DNA of 6,976 nt from Actinomycetes bacterium (GTDB lineage: Bacteria > Actinomycetota > Actinomycetes > Actinomycetales > Actinomycetaceae), in NCBI GenBank assembly GCA_023420745.1, contig JAEZVQ010000005.1:1-6976 (forward strand). The letters are read 5' to 3'. Position 1 is the first letter of the stretch. Each line of letters opens with the position of its first letter. This document shows positions 6,190-6,976 of this stretch, piece after piece. The notes under the pieces are model-generated. The model saw nothing but the letters and a program-made list of their open reading frames with translations. It ran no database searches and was not told the origin of the DNA. The position numbers and the translations under genes are program-made.

Positions 6190-6976
6190 CGCGTGCCTCC
6201 TGAGGTAAAGACGGCGGATGCCTCGTAGGGGAAGAGTTCACGCGCTGGCGTGGTCAACCCCGCTTCAAACTCGTCGCGGAACTTCGCGATGCCGGAACGA
6301 ACCGGCGTTGCCGCTGCGTCACCGAGAGCGCAGAAAGAACGTCCGGCAATGTTTCCGGCGATTTCGTCGAGGAGGTCGATATCGCCCGCCTGCCCGCGTC
6401 CCTGTTCGAGTCGCAGCATGATCTGTTTCATCCAGTAGGTGCCTTCGCGACATGGCGTGCACTTCCCGCAGGACTCGTGCTGATAGAACTCGGTCCAGCG
6501 GGTGATCACGCGCACGACCGACGTGGTTTCGTCGAAGACTTGGAGTGCGCGCGTGGCGAGCATCGACCCGGCGGCTCCGACAGACTCGTAGTCGAGGGGG
6601 ACGTCGAGTTCATCTTCGGTGAAGATTGGTGTTGAGGATCCACCCGGGGTCCAGAACTTCAACCGGTGACCGTCGCGAATACCGCCGGCCATGTCGATGA
6701 GTTCGCGCATGGTGATGCCAAACGGCGCTTCAAACTGGCCGGGACGGTTGACGTGACCGGAAACGGAGAAGAGACCGTGACCGGCAGACTTTTCCGTACC
6801 CATTGACGTGAACCAGCCGTCCTCGTGGGAAAAAATCCCGGCGACCTGGGCGATCGACTCGACGTTGTTGACGACGGTTGGTCGCGCGTAGAGCCCTTCG
6901 ACCGCGGGGAAGGGGGGTTTCAAACGCGGGTGGCCGCGGCGACCTTCGAGGGAGTCGAGCAGCGCGGTTTCCTCAC
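6186..6976 (-). CDS. nuoF: NADH-quinone oxidoreductase subunit F (NuoF), C-terminal part; 5' end outside window
   Basis: NuoF is the NADH-binding subunit of complex I: it oxidises NADH with FMN and passes electrons to [4Fe-4S] cluster N3 at the cytoplasmic tip of the peripheral arm. The reading frame is open to the window edge and gives 262 visible residues, so the Rossmann-like NADH/FMN half lies mostly outside. Visible are the family stretch KPPFPAVEGLY...PTVVNNVES, an SLBB-like middle region (GHVNRPGQFEAPFG), and the N3 binding signature ESCGKCTPCREG. The N3 cysteine codons lie at 6468-6470, 6459-6461 and 6450-6452, with the fourth at 6330-6332 in SFCALGDAAA. The spacing C-x2-C-x2-C-x39-C is as expected. 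The first methionine-like codon in the window (6921-6923) is an internal TTG, not a start, because family sequence continues upstream of it. The stop overlaps the nuoG start by 4 bases (ATGA). Nothing suggests a defect. Confidence 0.97.
   Translation of the reverse strand, partial: EETALLDSLEGRRGHPRLKPPFPAVEGLYARPTVVNNVESIAQVAGIFSHEDGWFTSMGTEKSAGHGLFSVSGHVNRPGQFEAPFGITMRELIDMAGGIRDGHRLKFWTPGGSSTPIFTEDELDVPLDYESVGAAGSMLATRALQVFDETTSVVRVITRWTEFYQHESCGKCTPCREGTYWMKQIMLRLEQGRGQAGDIDLLDEIAGNIAGRSFCALGDAAATPVRSGIAKFRDEFEAGLTTPARELFPYEASAVFTSGGTR

Overview
The window lies inside a nuo operon, the gene cluster for proton-pumping NADH:quinone oxidoreductase (respiratory complex I). Every gene is on the minus strand. 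In transcription order, from high to low coordinates, they are nuoF (5' end cut by the window edge), nuoG, nuoH, nuoI, nuoJ, nuoK and nuoL (3' end cut by the other edge). The order F-G-H-I-J-K-L is the standard bacterial one. No RNA gene, mobile element, CRISPR array, terminator or internal promoter could be supported.

The DNA is GC-rich (about 60% by eye). The proteins look like those of a high-GC Gram-positive bacterium (Actinomycetota): NuoH and NuoJ carry long hydrophilic C-terminal tails, and the best fit by recollection is the Actinomycetales/Micrococcales side of the phylum. This placement is an inference from protein style, not from a database search.

Packing is very tight. Five of the six junctions overlap: nuoF/G, G/H, I/J and J/K by 4 bases (ATGA or GTGA) and nuoH/I by 8 bases. 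nuoK/nuoL are 10 bases apart. Each start has a purine-rich Shine-Dalgarno sequence inside the preceding gene, so translation is probably coupled along one polycistronic mRNA. No gap between genes exceeds 10 bases.

Electrons enter from NADH at NuoF (FMN and cluster N3), pass through the Fe-S clusters of NuoG and then of NuoI (N6a and N6b), and reach quinone at the NuoH interface. NuoH, J, K and L form the proximal part of the membrane arm that couples quinone reduction to proton pumping. All cluster ligands expected in the visible parts of NuoF, NuoG and NuoI are present, with one exception. The four cysteines of the off-pathway N7 cluster in NuoG are all replaced (Ser300, Asp303, Ser307, Thr335), although their spacing and the sequence around them are kept. 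NuoG also has an insertion of about 60 residues between the third and fourth ligands of cluster N4, and a Cys/His-containing C-terminus. These NuoG features are the most interesting content; otherwise this is an ordinary housekeeping respiratory operon, and I see no new system.
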